From Pseudobdellovibrionaceae bacterium (lineage in GTDB: Bacteria > Bdellovibrionota > Bdellovibrionia > Bdellovibrionales > UBA1609): a DNA stretch of 64,000 bases. The stretch is from contig CANEZP010000005.1 in NCBI GenBank assembly GCA_947444305.1, forward strand, positions 215,460 to 279,459. The letters are read 5' to 3'. This document shows, in pieces, positions 52,045 through 60,212 of the stretch; position 1 is the stretch's first letter, and each line of letters begins with the position of its first letter. The notes under the pieces were generated by a model that did no database searches, was not told the DNA's origin, and saw only the letters and a program-made list of their open reading frames with translations. Both the position numbers and the translations under genes were made by a program.

Positions 52045-52392
52045 CTAATAAATCGAAGGTTTGTAAGACCAAATCTTGTTCGTGATCCACGTGGGCGTTA
52101 ACTTCGAGATCACGCGCGAGATTTTGCGAATCCGCAAATAACTCTTCATGCCCCACGGATAGTGCGAGAGCAAAATTTCTTGATCGAGATGATTGAAGAA
52201 GTAGTCGAGCACGACCGCCAGGATGATGATGTCGTCCAAAATCCCGATCACCGGAATCCAATCGGGAATAATATCAAACGGTGAAAGAATGAGCGCGATC
52301 AACACGAGCAGGATTCGCTTATCCTTCTCCGGAATCCGCGCATCCCCGGCCACATTCTGCACAAACTGAATCAGTTCTTTAATCTTTTTCAT
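52045..52392 (-). CDS. DUF1232 (YkvA) membrane protein
   Basis: A 115-residue protein with the YkvA signature ALILSPFDIIPDWIPVIGILDDIIILAVVLDYFF near residue 35, giving one or two helices. Function unknown. Convergent with the OmpL-like gene. Confidence 0.9.
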   Translation of the reverse strand: MKKIKELIQFVQNVAGDARIPEKDKRILLVLIALILSPFDIIPDWIPVIGILDDIIILAVVLDYFFNHLDQEILLSHYPWGMKSYLRIRKISRVISKLTPTWITNKIWSYKPSIY

Positions 52393-52536
52393 GCACTTAT
52401 TCTACCCGGCGAAACTACACCTGGCGAGCGTCCGGTGGGCCCGCCCGGGCACTACCCACTTTGCCGGTTCGCGTTTTCGATCCGGTATCTCGGTCGCCAT
52501 TTCTTGGCCATCGTTAGACTCGATGGTCTCATTCTG

Positions 52537-52580
52537 CCCTACGCGTACTATGTCCAAAATCGGACATAGTACGCGTAGGG
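52537..52580. repeat. Perfect 19-bp inverted repeat
   Basis: CCCTACGCGTACTATGTCC and its exact complement separated by AAAATC. There is no T-run, so it is a poor terminator. It lies in the 234-bp gap between the YkvA and DUF6176-like genes (52393-52626), which otherwise shows no gene, and is followed by direct repeats. Confidence 0.85.
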
Positions 52581-52581
52581 G

Positions 52582-52632
52582 ATGTTCAACGTGGCGACGG
52601 TATGTTCAACGCAGGGTTATGGGTGCTTAACG
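52582..52632. repeat. Direct repeats with 20-21 bp period beside the inverted repeat
   Basis: ATGTTCAACG occurs at 52582-52591 and 52602-52611, with a weaker third copy, GTGCTTAACG, at 52623-52632. The regular two-turn spacing is that of a multi-site operator; alternatively it is a decayed repeat. Confidence 0.55.
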
Positions 52633-52950
52633 AGAACTGGCGTCTAATAAGCATTCGAGTTTGACGCTGTCGCCGCAGACTTGGCCCATGATCTTGCGGT
52701 GGAAAATGTCGATCGGATGTTGGCTCGCTTGCGCGACGGCCCAGGTTTTCTTTAAGTCTCCGGAGCGTACGTAATAAATCAGGTAATCGCCGTCGGTGGC
52801 CTTTTCGAGAAATACGGATTCAACGTCCATACCTTCGTTACGCAGTAACTTCTTAAGCTCGGGCATTTCATCGTTTAGCCGTTTAGACCAATCGCGGACC
52901 AAAGGATCCGCGCCGGGATTTAATTTGATTCGGTAACAGGCGACTTCCAT
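52627..52950 (-). CDS. DUF6176-like protein
   Basis: A 107-residue alpha/beta protein (MEVACYRIKLNPGADPLVRDWSKRLNDEM; SVFLEKATDGDYLIYYVRSGDLKKT), with the ferredoxin-like layout of the DUF6176 family. Two cysteines near the end (QVCGDSVKLECLL). It lies 18 bp behind the GST gene on the same strand. Function unknown. Confidence 0.65.
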   Translation of the reverse strand: MEVACYRIKLNPGADPLVRDWSKRLNDEMPELKKLLRNEGMDVESVFLEKATDGDYLIYYVRSGDLKKTWAVAQASQHPIDIFHRKIMGQVCGDSVKLECLLDASSR

Positions 52951-52968
52951 GCGCTCGAGCCCCGGTCA

Positions 52969-53592
52969 TTAACCTTTGAGTTTGTAGGCTTTTTGGACCG
53001 CGGCGCGGTTGCCGATGCGTTCGAACCACGTTTTTACGTTCGGGAAATCGTTAAGATCTTGGCCGTGCATTTTGTAAGGCACGATCCAAGGATAGATGGC
53101 CATGTCGGCGATGGAGTATTCACCGGCGACGTAGTTGCGGCCTTCTAATTGTTTATTCAAAACACCGTACAGGCGCGCGGTTTCTTTCACGTAGCGGTCG
53201 ATGGCGTACGGAATTTTCTCCGGCGCCGCAGAATTGAAATGATGATTCTGCCCGGCCATCGGACCCAGCCCGCCGACTTGCCAAAACAACCATTCGGAAA
53301 CCGAGGCTTTGCCTTCGGCATCTTGCGGAACGTAACGGCCCGTTTTTTCGGCCAGGTACCAAAGGATCGCGCCCGACTCGAAAATCGAAATCGGTTTGCC
53401 TTTACCGTAGTTGGGCTCATTGTCGACGATCGCGGGAATTTTATTGTTCGGCGAGATCTTCAAAAAGTCGGGTGCGAACTGCTCGCCCTTACTAATGTCG
53501 ACGGGGCGGATTTTATAGCGCTGCTCCGACTCTTCAAGCATGATCGCGATCTTGTATCCATTCGGCGTTGTCCAAAAATAAAAATCAATCAT
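52969..53592 (-). CDS. yfcG: Glutathione S-transferase, YfcG/YghU group (disulphide-bond reductase)
   Basis: A 207-residue GST of the Nu class, close to E. coli YfcG throughout: FYFWTTPNGYKIAIMLEE, DISKGEQFAPDFLKISPNNKIPAIVD, SIFESGAILWYLAEKTG and WLFWQVGGLGPMAGQNHHF. The T-x-N motif replaces the usual Ser/Tyr, as in Nu-class enzymes, which reduce disulphides with bound GSH and have weak classical GST activity. Confidence 0.93.
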   Translation of the reverse strand: MIDFYFWTTPNGYKIAIMLEESEQRYKIRPVDISKGEQFAPDFLKISPNNKIPAIVDNEPNYGKGKPISIFESGAILWYLAEKTGRYVPQDAEGKASVSEWLFWQVGGLGPMAGQNHHFNSAAPEKIPYAIDRYVKETARLYGVLNKQLEGRNYVAGEYSIADMAIYPWIVPYKMHGQDLNDFPNVKTWFERIGNRAAVQKAYKLKG

Positions 53593-53604
53593 GCAGACAA
53601 GCTA

Positions 53605-54552
53605 TCACCCAATCCAGCCCACCGCAATTGCGCCCAGCGTGAGAGAGGAAACCGCGAGCCACAGCGCCGCGCCCTGCATGAACGGGCGGAAACCGACGGC
53701 GCGCAAAGTCGCCCGCGTCAGGCCTGTCCCGATCAAAAACAAAGTCAGGACCATCGCTCGTTTCGCGAGCATTTCGATTACGTGCCCCGCCGGTTGCAGC
53801 GAAGGCACCCAGGTCATCAACGCGGCCGCGAGCACAAAACCTAAAATGAACCAGGGTTTTTTGAAGCCGCCCGCCGGAGCATCTGCACTATTGTCGCGTG
53901 AGCGAACGTACCCGATGATCAACGCCATCGGAATAATCCACAAAGCGCGCGCCAGCTTGATCGTCGTCGCGATCTCGACCGCGTGGGGGCCGAATTGTAA
54001 AGCCGAGCCGACCACCGAGCTGGTGTCATGAATCGCGAGCGCACTCCACAACCCGAACTGCTGTTCGGTCAAAGCGAAGTGATGACCCAATGGTGGGAAG
54101 ATCATAAGCGCTAATGCGTTCAACAAGAATACGGTGCCGAGCGCGACAGTGATGTCGTGGCTCTTCGCGCGGATGACGGCCGAGACCGCCGCGATGGCGC
54201 TGCCGCCGCAAATCGCCGTTCCGCAGATGATCAGCAACGAAACATCACGCTGTATTTCGAACAGCTTGCCTAACAGCAATCCGATCGCGAAGGTCGCGGT
54301 AATGCCGGCGATCGTGTAACCCAGTCCCTCGAACCCGACCTGCGCGAGCACGATTAAATTCATGCCGAAGCCGAGACCGACGATCGATATCGCCATCAAC
54401 CGCGGAGTGAGTTTCTTAATTTTATCTTGGTAAGGATTGCCTAGCAGAAGGGCAACGGCCACGCCCATGATCAGAGCCAGCGGTGAAGGCAGGCCCGGCC
54501 ATAAGCAGAGCGCGCCCAACAAGGGGATGAGGACGAAATTTAAATATTTCAT
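53605..54552 (-). CDS. yeiH: YeiH family putative sulphate exporter (UPF0324)
   Basis: A 315-residue protein with about ten helices. GMNLIVLAQVGFEGL, IICGTAICGGSAIAAVSAVIRAK and LWSALAIHDTSSVVGSALQFG are the conserved core of the UPF0324 family. It starts at ATG 54552. In E. coli yeiH lies beside the LysR gene yeiE; here no regulator is adjacent. Confidence 0.93.
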   Translation of the reverse strand: MKYLNFVLIPLLGALCLWPGLPSPLALIMGVAVALLLGNPYQDKIKKLTPRLMAISIVGLGFGMNLIVLAQVGFEGLGYTIAGITATFAIGLLLGKLFEIQRDVSLLIICGTAICGGSAIAAVSAVIRAKSHDITVALGTVFLLNALALMIFPPLGHHFALTEQQFGLWSALAIHDTSSVVGSALQFGPHAVEIATTIKLARALWIIPMALIIGYVRSRDNSADAPAGGFKKPWFILGFVLAAALMTWVPSLQPAGHVIEMLAKRAMVLTLFLIGTGLTRATLRAVGFRPFMQGAALWLAVSSLTLGAIAVGWIG

Positions 54553-54572
54553 CCCCCGACTATCTTAGACTT

Positions 54573-55082
54573 CTAGTTGATATTCAAGTGGCCGCGTTTG
54601 CCGACTTCGGCGGGCTCGGCTTTTTTGCCGGTCAACATCGCTTTAGCGAAACCGACCATTTGCACGACTTTAGAATCGGGACTTTCCCAGTAATCGGCGC
54701 TCTCGACCATAACTTTGATTAAACAAAGATCCGGATCTTCGAGGCCTTTGGGAAACCAGGCTTTAAGGATCGGGTTCCACAATTCTTCGGCCTTCGCTTT
54801 ATCGATGACCATTTCGGCTTGGCCACTTGCCGAGATGTAAGAATTTTTCTTAGGTTCGGCGAAGGCGAGATTCACGCGCGGTTGCTCGTTGATGTCGGAG
54901 ATGACGCTGGTGGATTTATTGGCAAAAAACCAGAGCGTTCCTTCAAACTCGTGCTCTTGCAGGGTCATGGGGCGGCTGCGGAGTGAGCCGTCTTGCGTGC
55001 TTTCGGTAGTGAGCATCGCGAATTTGATTTCTTTAATGAGCTTCGAAAATTCTTGAACGTCGTTCGTTTCGTTTTTTTGCAT
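54573..55082 (-). CDS. Pyridoxamine 5'-phosphate oxidase-like flavin-binding protein (general stress protein 26)
   Basis: A 169-residue split-barrel protein: FAMLTTESTQDGSLRSRPMTL, GTLWFFANKSTSVISDI and NLAFAEPKKNSYISASGQAEMV are typical of the B. subtilis YdaG/GSP26-type PPOX proteins, which bind FMN or F420. Role in stress is inferred from relatives. Confidence 0.87.
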   Translation of the reverse strand: MQKNETNDVQEFSKLIKEIKFAMLTTESTQDGSLRSRPMTLQEHEFEGTLWFFANKSTSVISDINEQPRVNLAFAEPKKNSYISASGQAEMVIDKAKAEELWNPILKAWFPKGLEDPDLCLIKVMVESADYWESPDSKVVQMVGFAKAMLTGKKAEPAEVGKRGHLNIN

Positions 55083-55186
55083 ATTGCCTCCAGGACGTCA
55101 GGCATTGCACGAATCAGACCCGCCGTGCCTCCGAACGTAGGCCCGCTCAGACCGGGTTTGCGGCATTTTTGAACATGGTGTAAAGG

Positions 55187-56365
55187 ATGGGGATGACTCA
55201 AGGACTCGTTGTACTTTTAGCCAGTGCCATCGCCGTCATCGCGGCGAATCTTTATTACGCTCAACCGCTCATCACGCTGATTAGCGCTTCGCTCGGCATG
55301 CCCCCCGAAGCCGCCGGTCTCGTCGTGACCCTCACCCAAATGGGCTACGGGATGGGCGTTTTGTTCATCGTTCCGTTGGGCGATATCGTTGAAACGCGTC
55401 GGCTTTTATTGAGCGCGATGGTGCTCGCGATTTTCGGGTTGATGGGCTTAGCGTTCGTTACGCACATGGTTCCTTATTTTATCGCGGCCTTCGCGACCGG
55501 TCTCGGAACTTCGGCGGTGCAAATTATCATGCCTTACGGCGCGCACTTCGCTTCGAATGAACAGCGTGGCCAAGTGATCGGCAGCATGACGAGCGGTCTG
55601 ATGATCGGGATTATGCTTTCGCGCCCGGTGGCGAGTCTGATCAGCGAGTGGTTGGGCTGGCACGCCGTCTTTATCGTCGCCGCCGCGATGATGACGATCA
55701 TCGCGATTATCTTGTACCGGGTTTTGCCGCCGCGCCATCCGGTGAACAAAGATTTGCGCTACGGAAAATTATTAAAGTCGATGGCCACTTTGTTCGCCAC
55801 CGTTACCGTCTTGCGCCGGCGCGCGATCTACCAAGGTTTTTTGTTCGGGGCATTTTGTTTATTCTGGACGACCAGCCCGATGCTTTTGCTCGGCCCGGAC
55901 TTTCACCTCTCGCAAGTCGCGGTCGCCGTTTTCGCGTTAGTCGGAGTTTCGGGCGCGGTGTCGGCCCCTTACGCGGGTAAAGCCGCCGACCGCGGTCACA
56001 GTCGCATGGCCACGATGATCGCCATGATCGGTTGCATGCTTGCGTTCTTGCTCAATTTTATTTTTGCACCCGGTTCGGTAGCGTCCTTAGTTGCGCTCGT
56101 CATTACCGCGATTGCGCTCGACGCCGGCATTACCGCGAACTTAGTTTTGGGCCAACGTGCGATCTTCGCGTTGGATGCAGGTCTTCGTAGCCGGTTGAAC
56201 GGTTTGTACATCGCGACGATCTTTATCGGGGGCGCGAGTGGTTCGGCTTTGGGAGCGTGGGCCTACGCGCACGGCGGCTGGTGGCTTACCTCGTGGGTCG
56301 GTTTCGCGATGCCCGCCGCGGCCTTGCTGTTTTTCCTTACGGAAAGGCGCGATGGAAATTCTTGA
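55187..56365 (+). CDS. MFS transporter
   Basis: A 392-residue, 12-helix transporter of the YgaY/ArsK-like DHA group: AVIAANLYYAQPLITLISASLGMPPEAAGLVVTLTQMGYGMG-type start (in pieces), motif A as FIVPLGDIVETRRLLL. A drug or metabolite exporter. It overlaps the methyltransferase gene by 14 bp. Confidence 0.88.
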   Translation: MGMTQGLVVLLASAIAVIAANLYYAQPLITLISASLGMPPEAAGLVVTLTQMGYGMGVLFIVPLGDIVETRRLLLSAMVLAIFGLMGLAFVTHMVPYFIAAFATGLGTSAVQIIMPYGAHFASNEQRGQVIGSMTSGLMIGIMLSRPVASLISEWLGWHAVFIVAAAMMTIIAIILYRVLPPRHPVNKDLRYGKLLKSMATLFATVTVLRRRAIYQGFLFGAFCLFWTTSPMLLLGPDFHLSQVAVAVFALVGVSGAVSAPYAGKAADRGHSRMATMIAMIGCMLAFLLNFIFAPGSVASLVALVITAIALDAGITANLVLGQRAIFALDAGLRSRLNGLYIATIFIGGASGSALGAWAYAHGGWWLTSWVGFAMPAAALLFFLTERRDGNS

Positions 56366-56990
56366 GCGCCCCGGCGATCACCAATTTACTTACGAATATT
56401 CTCAGCCGGCCGAATACCGGTTTTGCCAAGACTCGGTCATCTTCCCAAAATTGGTTTCACAGATCGCGGAAGTTTCGTCCGAAACTCGCGTGCTTGACCT
56501 CTGCGCCGGTTGCGGCGTCATCGGCTTCGAACTTAATTTTTATTTGCCTGAGTTAGTGTTCGTCGACGCGGTCGAAGTGCAAGAGTGCTTCCGCCCCCAC
56601 TTCGAAGAGAACTGCCGCATCACCAAACGTGCGTACAACTTCTTGCGCATGAATTACGCCGATATGCTCACGCCCGAATTTGAAAATCGTTACGACTTGA
56701 TCGTCGCGAACCCGCCCTACTTTTACGAAGGCGAGGGTAAGCCCAGTCCGTTCGAGGTCAAAAACCGCGCGCGCTTTTTCGTCGACTCGGACTTCGCGGT
56801 TTTGATCCGCGCGATCGTGCACTCGCTTAAACCCGGCGCCGAAGCTTTTATTCTCGCGAAGGCGGGCAACATCCACGGCCGAAATTCCATGTCGGAAATT
56901 TTAAAGATTACCGCGGCCCGCGCCGTGGTCAACGTCGTCGCGAATATCCGCGGGACCAACGTCATCCACCTCGTGAAGGGCCGTAAATGA
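56352..56990 (+). CDS. SAM-dependent methyltransferase of the TrmN6/YfiC type
   Basis: A 212-residue Rossmann methyltransferase. Motif I LDLCAGCGVIGFEL (about residue 44) and the base-flipping NPPY in DLIVANPPYFYEG (about 118), the tetrapeptide of adenine N6 enzymes. The F-x-Y-E start (GDHQFTYEYSQPAEYRFCQDSV) resembles tRNA m6A37 methyltransferase TrmN6. ATG 56352 is inside the MFS stop region and preceded by GGAAAGG. DNA or protein methylation (PrmC-like) cannot be fully excluded. Confidence 0.85.
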   Translation: MEILERPGDHQFTYEYSQPAEYRFCQDSVIFPKLVSQIAEVSSETRVLDLCAGCGVIGFELNFYLPELVFVDAVEVQECFRPHFEENCRITKRAYNFLRMNYADMLTPEFENRYDLIVANPPYFYEGEGKPSPFEVKNRARFFVDSDFAVLIRAIVHSLKPGAEAFILAKAGNIHGRNSMSEILKITAARAVVNVVANIRGTNVIHLVKGRK

Positions 56991-57445
56991 AACGAGTTTT
57001 TTCGTTATTGTTAAACGTGAGTTTTGCTTTATTCGCGCACGTGCCCGGTTTCGCCGCCCCTGTTGCGACGGCCGGCGTGACGGTAAAATTCAACAAGGCC
57101 GATCTTAAACCCAGTTGCGCGCCTAACGACGCCACCGCGACCGCGCTCAATTTGCGAAAGGACAAGGGTGACTTTCCGCATTTCAACGTCACCGGCTGGA
57201 ACACCGAATTTGTCGGGCAAACTCCGGGCACGTACCTCATCACCGAAGGCGGCAAGGATCACTACGCCACCTATTGTCCCGCCGACGGCGTCTGCGAGCC
57301 CGTCAAAAAACTAAACGTGAAAATCAAGATGGATAAAAGCGGCAAAGGCACCGCCGAATTTGAATTCACCACGAAGAGCGGGTTAAGCGCGGCCGGCACC
57401 CTACCCGTACGTTTCGCCGTCGGTGAAAGCGTCGCCTGCGGCTAG
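56987..57445 (+). CDS. Exported protein of unknown function
   Basis: A 152-residue protein with a signal peptide (VFSLLLNVSFALFAHVPGFAA) and five cysteines in the mature part (KPSCAPND, ATYCPADGVCEPV, VACG), suggesting two disulphides. ATGA-coupled to the methyltransferase gene. Immunoglobulin-like strand pattern; no family recognised. Confidence 0.6.
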   Translation: MKRVFSLLLNVSFALFAHVPGFAAPVATAGVTVKFNKADLKPSCAPNDATATALNLRKDKGDFPHFNVTGWNTEFVGQTPGTYLITEGGKDHYATYCPADGVCEPVKKLNVKIKMDKSGKGTAEFEFTTKSGLSAAGTLPVRFAVGESVACG

Positions 57446-57449
57446 TCGG

Positions 57450-58499
57450 TCAACGAATCCAGACTAATGAGTAGAGTGAAGGGATCTGCCCGCGCGAAAA
57501 CCAAATCGCGCCGGTTTTCTTATCGCAGCGGCCTTTAAAAGATTTTTTCATCTCGAAGCATTCTGCCCCGAAGTGATCGCGTAAACGATAATGACAAACG
57601 CCGCCGATCTTTTTACGCGCAATGATCGTGGCGGCGTGATCGGTGTACTTCTCGTCGACGGCGTAAATATCCGAAGAATCCCACCCGACCGAAACGATTT
57701 TTCCGGCATCGAGCAGCTCGTCCAATTTACCGAACAACTTCGCATGCGCCACGGCGGGGTCGATCTTTCGTTTCTCGACGTCGCGGTAGTAGTCCTCGAC
57801 GGTCGGCGATGTTTCAAAGGCGTCGGCTACCACGGGACGAGCGGGCCTGATCCGCCGCCCGCATTTTTGATCCACGTAACACTGGAAGAGGCGCGCAAGG
57901 TCCTGCGCCGCCGGGTCATCGATGGAGCCGATGCGTGAACTCTCCGCACGGCTCTTCTCGAGGCACTTTGCCGACGCTTTCTCATCCCGCGCAAGACGGG
58001 CGACTTCCCGCATGTGAGCGGTAAACTCTAGCGGCCCACCGGGCAAATCGGCCTCCGCGCAAAAACCTTTCAAGTCGCTGAGCAAAATCGCGTCTTGATC
58101 GTTGCCGCCCACGTTGTACAAACCATTCTCGCTAAGAATAATGCCGGGCGCGTAGTTTCCCGGCTCATCGCGCCGCCAACGCTCAATTTTTTGCACCCTT
58201 TCGGGCGCGCCGCGAACCTGACTAAGATCGTAGAGAATGTAGGACGTCGCAAGATCCACGGCCGAGATTCGCGTCTTCAAATGCTGAGTTAACAAATCCG
58301 CGGCGGTGTGTGCGTAACACCAACCCGTTTGGCCTTGATCCCGCTGAGCGCCGACCTCTTTGGAGTAGTCCACCTCGCGGCAATCCTCACGGACCGTTTC
58401 CGCTGAAGCTACGGACATCCCGCACGCGATCGCGACACTCATCACAAGGCGGACTCCCACTAAAAGCGTGCGAGCGAACAATTCCCCCAAACTTCGCAA
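57450..58499 (-). CDS. Papain-like (C1) cysteine protease, exported
   Basis: A 349-residue protein with a signal peptide (LVMSVAIACGMSVASA). AQRDQGQTGWCYAHTAADLLTQHL near residue 50 corresponds to the papain oxyanion-Gln and nucleophile region (RDQGxCGSCWAF), with Cys retained. The His is in KYTDHAATIIARK (about 290) and the third residue of the triad is probably in HYRLRDHFG (about 310), where Asn is replaced by Asp. There is no long pro-peptide. Multiple extra cysteines lie in a large insertion (about 150-240). Degradative or signalling role unknown; such exported proteases are common in predatory bacteria. Confidence 0.75.
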   Translation of the reverse strand: MRSLGELFARTLLVGVRLVMSVAIACGMSVASAETVREDCREVDYSKEVGAQRDQGQTGWCYAHTAADLLTQHLKTRISAVDLATSYILYDLSQVRGAPERVQKIERWRRDEPGNYAPGIILSENGLYNVGGNDQDAILLSDLKGFCAEADLPGGPLEFTAHMREVARLARDEKASAKCLEKSRAESSRIGSIDDPAAQDLARLFQCYVDQKCGRRIRPARPVVADAFETSPTVEDYYRDVEKRKIDPAVAHAKLFGKLDELLDAGKIVSVGWDSSDIYAVDEKYTDHAATIIARKKIGGVCHYRLRDHFGAECFEMKKSFKGRCDKKTGAIWFSRGQIPSLYSLVWIR

Positions 58500-58590
58500 A
58501 TCGATTCCCCCCGGAATTACTGAAGCAAAAAAATCGTAGTGTTATGTCCGCGCCTTGTCCCGCACAATCTGAGGCCGGGGCCGCATCGAA

Positions 58591-59559
58591 TCATCCGGTC
58601 GCTTGTTCACTCAGACTAAACTCAAGTTGGTGAACCAAATCATGATGAAACGAACAAAGCGTGGTGAGGTTGGACGGTTTATTACTCCCACCGCGCGCCA
58701 CCTCGACGATATGGTGAATCTGAATCCATTGATCCGAGTTACATCTGAACCCGGCTGCGTCGGTTGAGGTACACTTCCCTTGATCCCGCGCGAACACCGC
58801 GTGCTTTTGCGCGGCCGTTAGCGGCACACGCTCAAAAATTCTGTGCGCACAGAAATTATCGAAACCAGATTCAGCCGACTGATTCATAACCGATTCCGTC
58901 CCGACCGAGTCCATCACGGCTGAATTCATCATGGCTGAACTCACGGTCGTCGACGCTTGAACGGCGGTCTTTCTCTTCTGCGCTCGCTCGGCCTTTTGCA
59001 CGGGATCGTGCCGCCGAAGGTATTCATCCAAGCTGGCCTCCAAAGCAAAACCGATCCCCGCCGGACAATTCTTCTGCGCACGCAAAGCTTGCATCCTTTT
59101 CATCTTATCTAAGAAATGAGCCGACACCGTGACCGTCAACTCAACACATTCCGCGGAGTGAATCTTTGTACGCTCGGCTTTGTGCCTAGGATTACGCCGG
59201 CCAAGCTCAAGATCCAACTCACGGCTCGAATGATTCTGAGCAAATTGAATGAGTTCGCCCGCATTTTCAGGGTTTATAGTCGACATCAAACGGCTCAAAA
59301 CAAAAACCGATAGATCAGATTCAATCAGCGCCGGAATCTCAATCGCCCGCCGCGCCACCGCGATAAACATGTAGGCCACCGGCGGCGTAAAACCGAGAAC
59401 ATCCACCGCGTAGGCGTGCAGACTTCTTTTATTCAGAGCGCGAGGTAAGCGCGTGCGTTCCGCATCTTGCAAGATCGCGATGAAATCTAATTCAAAATTA
59501 TGAAACTTCACCCGTGCTTCTAAAGCTCGCGCATGAATCCGTTTCTGTTCTGCGTTCAT
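58591..59559 (-). CDS. HNH nuclease-domain protein with DUF222-like N-terminus
   Basis: A 322-residue protein. The N-terminal part (about 1-200: EARVKFHNFELDFIAILQDAERTRL, DVLGFTPPVAYMFIAVARRAIEIPAL, SVFVLSRLMSTINPENAGELI) is helical and characteristic of the HNH proteins repeated in Bdellovibrio-type genomes. A low-complexity linker (Met/Ser/Val/Ala repeats, about 205-240) follows, then the HNH fold: CTSTDAAGFRCNSDQWIQIHHIVEVARGGSNKPSNLTTLCSFHHDLVH with C..C, H-H, N and H ligands. ATG 59559 follows a strong SD, GGAGGT. Possibly mobile or defence-related; not proven. Confidence 0.85.
   Translation of the reverse strand: MNAEQKRIHARALEARVKFHNFELDFIAILQDAERTRLPRALNKRSLHAYAVDVLGFTPPVAYMFIAVARRAIEIPALIESDLSVFVLSRLMSTINPENAGELIQFAQNHSSRELDLELGRRNPRHKAERTKIHSAECVELTVTVSAHFLDKMKRMQALRAQKNCPAGIGFALEASLDEYLRRHDPVQKAERAQKRKTAVQASTTVSSAMMNSAVMDSVGTESVMNQSAESGFDNFCAHRIFERVPLTAAQKHAVFARDQGKCTSTDAAGFRCNSDQWIQIHHIVEVARGGSNKPSNLTTLCSFHHDLVHQLEFSLSEQATG
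58836..58857. repeat. 22-bp element with palindromic core, copy 1 (inside the HNH gene)
   Basis: The core TTCTGTGCGCACAGAA is a perfect 16-bp palindrome. This copy lies in the HNH coding sequence, encoding the NFCAHRIF stretch. The same 22 bases occur in opposite orientation at 59790-59811. Confidence 0.85.
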
Positions 59560-59789
59560 GTTTACCTCCGAAGTTGCTTGAAGGTAACACGGGTTTTTTA
59601 GAAGCATTTTTATTGAATGCTCATCTCGTATACCAATGCCGTTTTATTCATCAGCGTTCGCCCTACATGCGGCGCGTATTATCTAGTTCTCTTTTCAAAT
59701 TGAATTTTTCCGATCGCAGCAGTCGTAGTCGCTGGTAGAGGGCCGAAAAACTCGTCAAACCTGTTTTGTTTTTGGGTAAATAAGTTAGG

Positions 59790-59811
59790 AATTTCTGTGC
59801 GCACAGAATTT
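59790..59811. repeat. 22-bp element with palindromic core, copy 2 (intergenic)
   Basis: Exact inverted copy of 58836-58857, with core TTCTGTGCGCACAGAA, about 230 bp upstream of the HNH gene start. Flanks outside the 22 bases do not match. Confidence 0.85.
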
Positions 59812-59867
59812 GGCTTCGAGGGCCTCATCTTCTTGGTGCGGGGATGATCCGTCCTTGAGAGTGGCTT

Positions 59868-59891
59868 CTTGCGGCCGTCCGCGGCCGCAAG
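59868..59891. other. GC-rich hairpin
   Basis: CTTGCGGCCG / CGGCCGCAAG with a TCCG loop, 10-bp perfect stem. No T-run follows immediately. It may end a transcript or be part of a regulatory RNA. Confidence 0.6.
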
Positions 59892-60048
59892 ACTTGGATA
59901 TTTGGGAGAGTTATTTTTTTGGGGGAGGAGGATTTAGAGAAGACAGAGATAGCTCGAATGGATGGAGATAATTTTGAGTATTCGTTCGAATGGTGGCTTT
60001 GAGATTTTTATTTTTCCGACTCGAAAAAAATCGGATTTAAAATTCAAT

Positions 60049-60073
60049 CCTCTCCGCCCGGAAGGCGGAGAGG
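60049..60073. other. Hairpin in the gene-free region
   Basis: CCTCTCCGCC / GGCGGAGAGG with a CGGAA loop; 10-bp perfect stem. Not followed by T on either strand. Confidence 0.6.
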
Positions 60074-60170
60074 CGCCACTCGCACGGATGGAAAATCGTC
60101 GCACCATGCGGATGAGGGATCAAAGTTGGATTGTCGTGTTGAAGCTAAGTAGGTCAGGAAACTCTGAAGA

Positions 60171-60201
60171 GCGCCGGCTCCCCCAATGGGAACCGGCGTC
60201 T
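60171..60201 (-). terminator. Possible terminator of the subtilisin-like gene
   Basis: A GC-rich stem (GCGCCGGCTCCC / GGGAACCGGCGT with one mismatch) starts about 12 bp behind the gene's stop on the minus strand. A T-run is lacking, so confidence is limited. Confidence 0.4.
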
Positions 60202-60212
60202 GATGAAACTAA

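Larger units (their letters stand above)
59560..60212. other. 653-bp region without a convincing gene
   Basis: It lies between the HNH gene start and the end of the subtilisin-like gene. It holds the second copy of the 22-bp palindromic element (59790-59811), two perfect hairpins (59868-59891 and 60049-60073) and a probable terminator (60171-60201). Open frames in it are short or antisense to neighbours, and codon use is not gene-like. AT content is higher than around it. Confidence 0.7.
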
